Assembly: GCA_002474405.1 (NCBI GenBank)
Contig: DLQW01000069.1
Location: 301 to 23,843, forward strand
Origin: Christensenella sp. UBA7597
Lineage (GTDB): Bacteria; Bacillota; Clostridia; Christensenellales; Borkfalkiaceae
DNA: 23,543 bases
Direction: 5' to 3'
In this document: positions 21,076 to 23,543 of the stretch, piece by piece
How the letters are laid out: each line of letters starts with the position of its first letter
Position numbering within the stretch: the stretch's first letter is position 1
Notes under the pieces: generated by a model
What the model saw: the letters and a program-made list of their open reading frames with translations, nothing else
The model's database searches: none
Told to the model about the DNA's origin: nothing
Translations under genes and position numbers: made by a program

Positions 21076-23543
21076 ATGAAAAAGAAAAAGAGAAACATTT
21101 TGTTGGCGGTGTGTTCCACGGTGATGGCGGTATCCGTTGCCGTACCCGCCTGCATGGCGATTGTCTCTTTCGCCGAGGACGGACAGACGGCGGAATCGAC
21201 GGAAGAAAAGACGATTACCGTTGATATCTTCAACGGCGATACAAGCGCGGTTACGCTGGATAAGGCAACGGCGGAAAAGGACGGAGATATAAACGTAATC
21301 TCCGTTTCCAACGCGTGGTCCGGGGCGATTTTGCTTGCCGAGCCGATAGACCTTTCCAAGGCGCAGAACGGGCAACTTTGTTTTGAATATAAGACGACGG
21401 GTTCCGCTTCGTGGGGAAAGGTGAACGCCGTTACTTTTGCAAACTGGTGGAACGAACCGATTTCTCTGAACGGCGACGGAGATTCTATCGGCGTTTCGGA
21501 AACGTACGTTATAAAAAAATACGATTTATCTACTCTGACGGCGGCGCAGCTTGCGAAATTCAAGGGAATGTCGATAGGGACGAGCGCGTCGTTTCTGATT
21601 AAGCGCGTATGGGTGGAATATCCTAATTCCGATTATGCGGAAACGATTACGGGTTACGATATCTTTACGGACGTTACGGCTGTGGGCGAACCCGCGCAGA
21701 ACGCGGCGAAAACCGCCTGGACGGCTACGTATACGGCGCCTGTTTCCGGAAAAGCGGTTTCCGACGGCACGGCGCTTTCGTTCGGGAAGCTGGACGACGA
21801 CGCATATTATGTTTCCGGCACGAACGCGGGAACGGCTACCCGCGTTACGATAGGCATGACGGATATCACGCCCGCGCTTCTTTTCGGCGGTACGTTGCGG
21901 TTCAGAGCGAAATTCGATTTTGCGGGCACGGACGACACGTGGGCGAATTTAAGATTATATTACGAGTGCGGACAGTGGGGCGAAGCGGCGTACGTGGAAC
22001 TTCCGCTTTCCGGCTATACCGCGGGCGAATGGAAAGATTATTCCGTGGCGATTGCGGATACCAACGTAAACGTGGCGGAGAAAACTTCGTTCGGAAACGC
22101 CGCGCCCGCGACGTGGTTCGATTATTCCAAATTCGTGGGAATCGGCATGAACGTCGGTTCGACGGGCACGGGAGATAACGTCGCGTCGTTTGCAAACGTA
22201 AAAATTACGGGCGTTTCCGCGAAGAAAGTTACGGGCATCGAAACGAGCGGCGCAAAGACGGATTATCAGGCGGGAGAATCGTTTGATGCGAGCGGTATGA
22301 CGGTGAAAGCCGTGTTTGACGACGGAAGCAAGGTGGAAGTGAAGAATTATACGTTCTCTTCCGACGCGCTTGTTCCCGGAACGGACAAAGTAACGATTTC
22401 CTGGACATATAACGGAGAGACGTACACCGCCGACGTAAACGTGAACGTCGTTTCGCAGTACACCGCGCTGAAAGTAACCGCGCAGCCGAAAAAGACGGCG
22501 TATAAAGCGGGCGAAAAGTTCGAAAAAGACGGAATGGTGGTGAAAGCCGTTCTGCAGGATAACAGCGAAGAGGAAATTACGGATTATACCGTATACACGG
22601 GTATGCTTACGGGCGGCACCACCTCCCTTGAAATTACCTATAACGGCTTGAAAACTTCTGTGTCGATTACCGTAGCCGAATTCGAAAACACGCTTTCCCT
22701 TACGGATAAGGTATTCGCGGCGGACGGCGCGCCGAATTACGGCTGGACGGCGCAGGTGGCTTCTTCCGCTTTGACTTCGCAGGCGAAGTACGACGCGGCG
22801 ACGGAAGAGGAACAGAAAAAGCTCATCGTTACGCAGCGGGACGAAACGTACGGCTATTACATCACCGCGACGTTCAATTCGAACAATTACGCTACGAGAA
22901 TTTTTGAATACGGCGTGGCGGATTACAGCCTCGGAACGGTGTACGACGAAGTGGATTATAACGGCATGGTTTCCGTTACGTACAGAACGTCGTCGGCGCT
23001 GAACAAGGCGGTGAATTTCGGGCTTGCAAACTTCAAGGACTGGAACCTCGGCTATCATTGCGTGGATATTTCTTCTCTGATTATTGCGGACGGCGAATGG
23101 CATACCCTGTATTTCGATATCGGGCTTATTAACGGCGAAGTGGACGGCATGCTGTGGGGCGGCTTCACGGGCGACGTGAATCTGAACACGATTGTCGGCT
23201 TTGCGATTCAGTCGCAGGCAGACGGAACGCTGGATATTGCGGACGTATCGGTGAACTGGAACGGACCGCGGGACGCGGCGAAAACGGTGGATACCACCGC
23301 TCCCGAATTCACCTATTCGGGCGAAATGGCGATTACGGCGAAGGCGGGCGACGCCGCTCCCGATTTCGGAAACGAAAAGGCAACCGATAAGAACGACGGC
23401 GACGTGGCGATTATCGCGGAATGGTCTGAAGGGGCGGTAACGAACGGAAAACTGAACGCAGGCAAGCATACCGTGAAACTGTATGCGAAAGACGCCGCGG
23501 GCAATATCAGCGAGGTGTACACCGTTACCGTAACCGTGGAAAA
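21076..23543 (+). CDS. Secreted multi-domain protein with Big_3 Ig-like domains (partial, C-terminus beyond window)
   Basis: Open from ATG 21076 to the window edge, at least 822 residues. AAGGAGG (21064-21070) 5 bases upstream is a near-perfect ribosome site. A signal peptide (1-33, likely cut after SFA) is followed by two beta-rich regions resembling carbohydrate-binding modules (about 45-165 and 185-375). Two Big_3-type Ig domains follow (about 385-460 and 463-535), each with YxAGExFxxxGMxVKAVxxDxS. Another jellyroll-like part (about 540-735) leads into an Ig-like domain opening with DTTAPEFTYSG (739 on). It starts 30 bases after the glycosidase-like gene, so the two share a transcript. No catalytic motif is seen in the visible part. 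A binding partner of the upstream enzyme, or a larger enzyme with its catalytic domain beyond the edge, are both possible. Confidence 0.85.
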   Translation, partial: MKKKKRNILLAVCSTVMAVSVAVPACMAIVSFAEDGQTAESTEEKTITVDIFNGDTSAVTLDKATAEKDGDINVISVSNAWSGAILLAEPIDLSKAQNGQLCFEYKTTGSASWGKVNAVTFANWWNEPISLNGDGDSIGVSETYVIKKYDLSTLTAAQLAKFKGMSIGTSASFLIKRVWVEYPNSDYAETITGYDIFTDVTAVGEPAQNAAKTAWTATYTAPVSGKAVSDGTALSFGKLDDDAYYVSGTNAGTATRVTIGMTDITPALLFGGTLRFRAKFDFAGTDDTWANLRLYYECGQWGEAAYVELPLSGYTAGEWKDYSVAIADTNVNVAEKTSFGNAAPATWFDYSKFVGIGMNVGSTGTGDNVASFANVKITGVSAKKVTGIETSGAKTDYQAGESFDASGMTVKAVFDDGSKVEVKNYTFSSDALVPGTDKVTISWTYNGETYTADVNVNVVSQYTALKVTAQPKKTAYKAGEKFEKDGMVVKAVLQDNSEEEITDYTVYTGMLTGGTTSLEITYNGLKTSVSITVAEFENTLSLTDKVFAADGAPNYGWTAQVASSALTSQAKYDAATEEEQKKLIVTQRDETYGYYITATFNSNNYATRIFEYGVADYSLGTVYDEVDYNGMVSVTYRTSSALNKAVNFGLANFKDWNLGYHCVDISSLIIADGEWHTLYFDIGLINGEVDGMLWGGFTGDVNLNTIVGFAIQSQADGTLDIADVSVNWNGPRDAAKTVDTTAPEFTYSGEMAITAKAGDAAPDFGNEKATDKNDGDVAIIAEWSEGAVTNGKLNAGKHTVKLYAKDAAGNISEVYTVTVTVE

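Noticed and set aside
21076..21155. Possible lipobox VPAC in the signal peptide of the Ig-domain protein
   Set aside because: Pro at the -2 position is unusual for lipoboxes, and a good type I cleavage site (SFA before EDG) follows shortly after.
21955..23469. 504-residue open frame on the minus strand
   Set aside because: Antisense to the Ig-domain protein, with the same artefact pattern.
1..23543. tRNA, rRNA, CRISPR arrays, transposases or phage genes
   Set aside because: None was recognised on either strand; the repeats seen are two-copy or hairpin-type only, not regularly spaced arrays.

Overview
The window looks like a chromosomal segment of a low-redox, gut-type Firmicute of the class Clostridia. 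The evidence is consensus sigma-A promoters with 17-bp spacers, strong GGAGG-type ribosome sites, a DegV/FakB protein, a DhaS-like TetR, a clostridial-style lipoprotein with CxxCG repeats, and Gram-positive surface proteins with SLH and Ig-like domains. The base composition is rather GC-rich for Clostridia, with many GCG, GAA and GGC codons; an uncultured Christensenellales-like lineage would fit, but that is inference. I see no rRNA, tRNA, CRISPR, phage or transposase gene.

Left part (1-4669): a leftward radical SAM DNA-repair-type gene, cut by the window edge, diverges from a rightward GNAT + GyrI-like gene pair. A 46-bp near-identical direct repeat stands on each side of that pair. Next come a DegV fatty-acid-binding protein with its own strong promoter and queH for the last step of queuosine synthesis.

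Middle part (4670-11172): a 1281-residue lipoprotein with seven CxxC motifs ends at a bidirectional terminator. That terminator is shared with a convergent membrane-anchored endonuclease/exonuclease/phosphatase-fold protein. Between the two lies a hairpin-rich, repeat-like intergenic element. An AraC-type regulator follows, also leftward.

Right-centre (11173-15100): the AraC gene diverges from a short-chain dehydrogenase across a compact two-way promoter region containing a palindrome and a direct repeat. A DhaS-like TetR regulator and oleate hydratase follow, each with its own promoter and terminator. Hydratase plus SDR recalls the first two steps of lactobacillal hydroxy/oxo fatty acid metabolism. 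With the FakB-type DegV protein nearby, this suggests handling of host or dietary unsaturated fatty acids.

Right part (15101-23543): an FAD-dependent oxidoreductase precedes a two-gene surface operon. The first gene encodes a 1434-residue protein with carbohydrate-binding-like modules, a clan GH-A-like catalytic region, two degenerate SLH repeats and a C-terminal membrane anchor. The second is a secreted multi-domain protein with Big_3-like Ig domains that runs off the right edge. These look like polysaccharide-processing or binding proteins at the cell surface.
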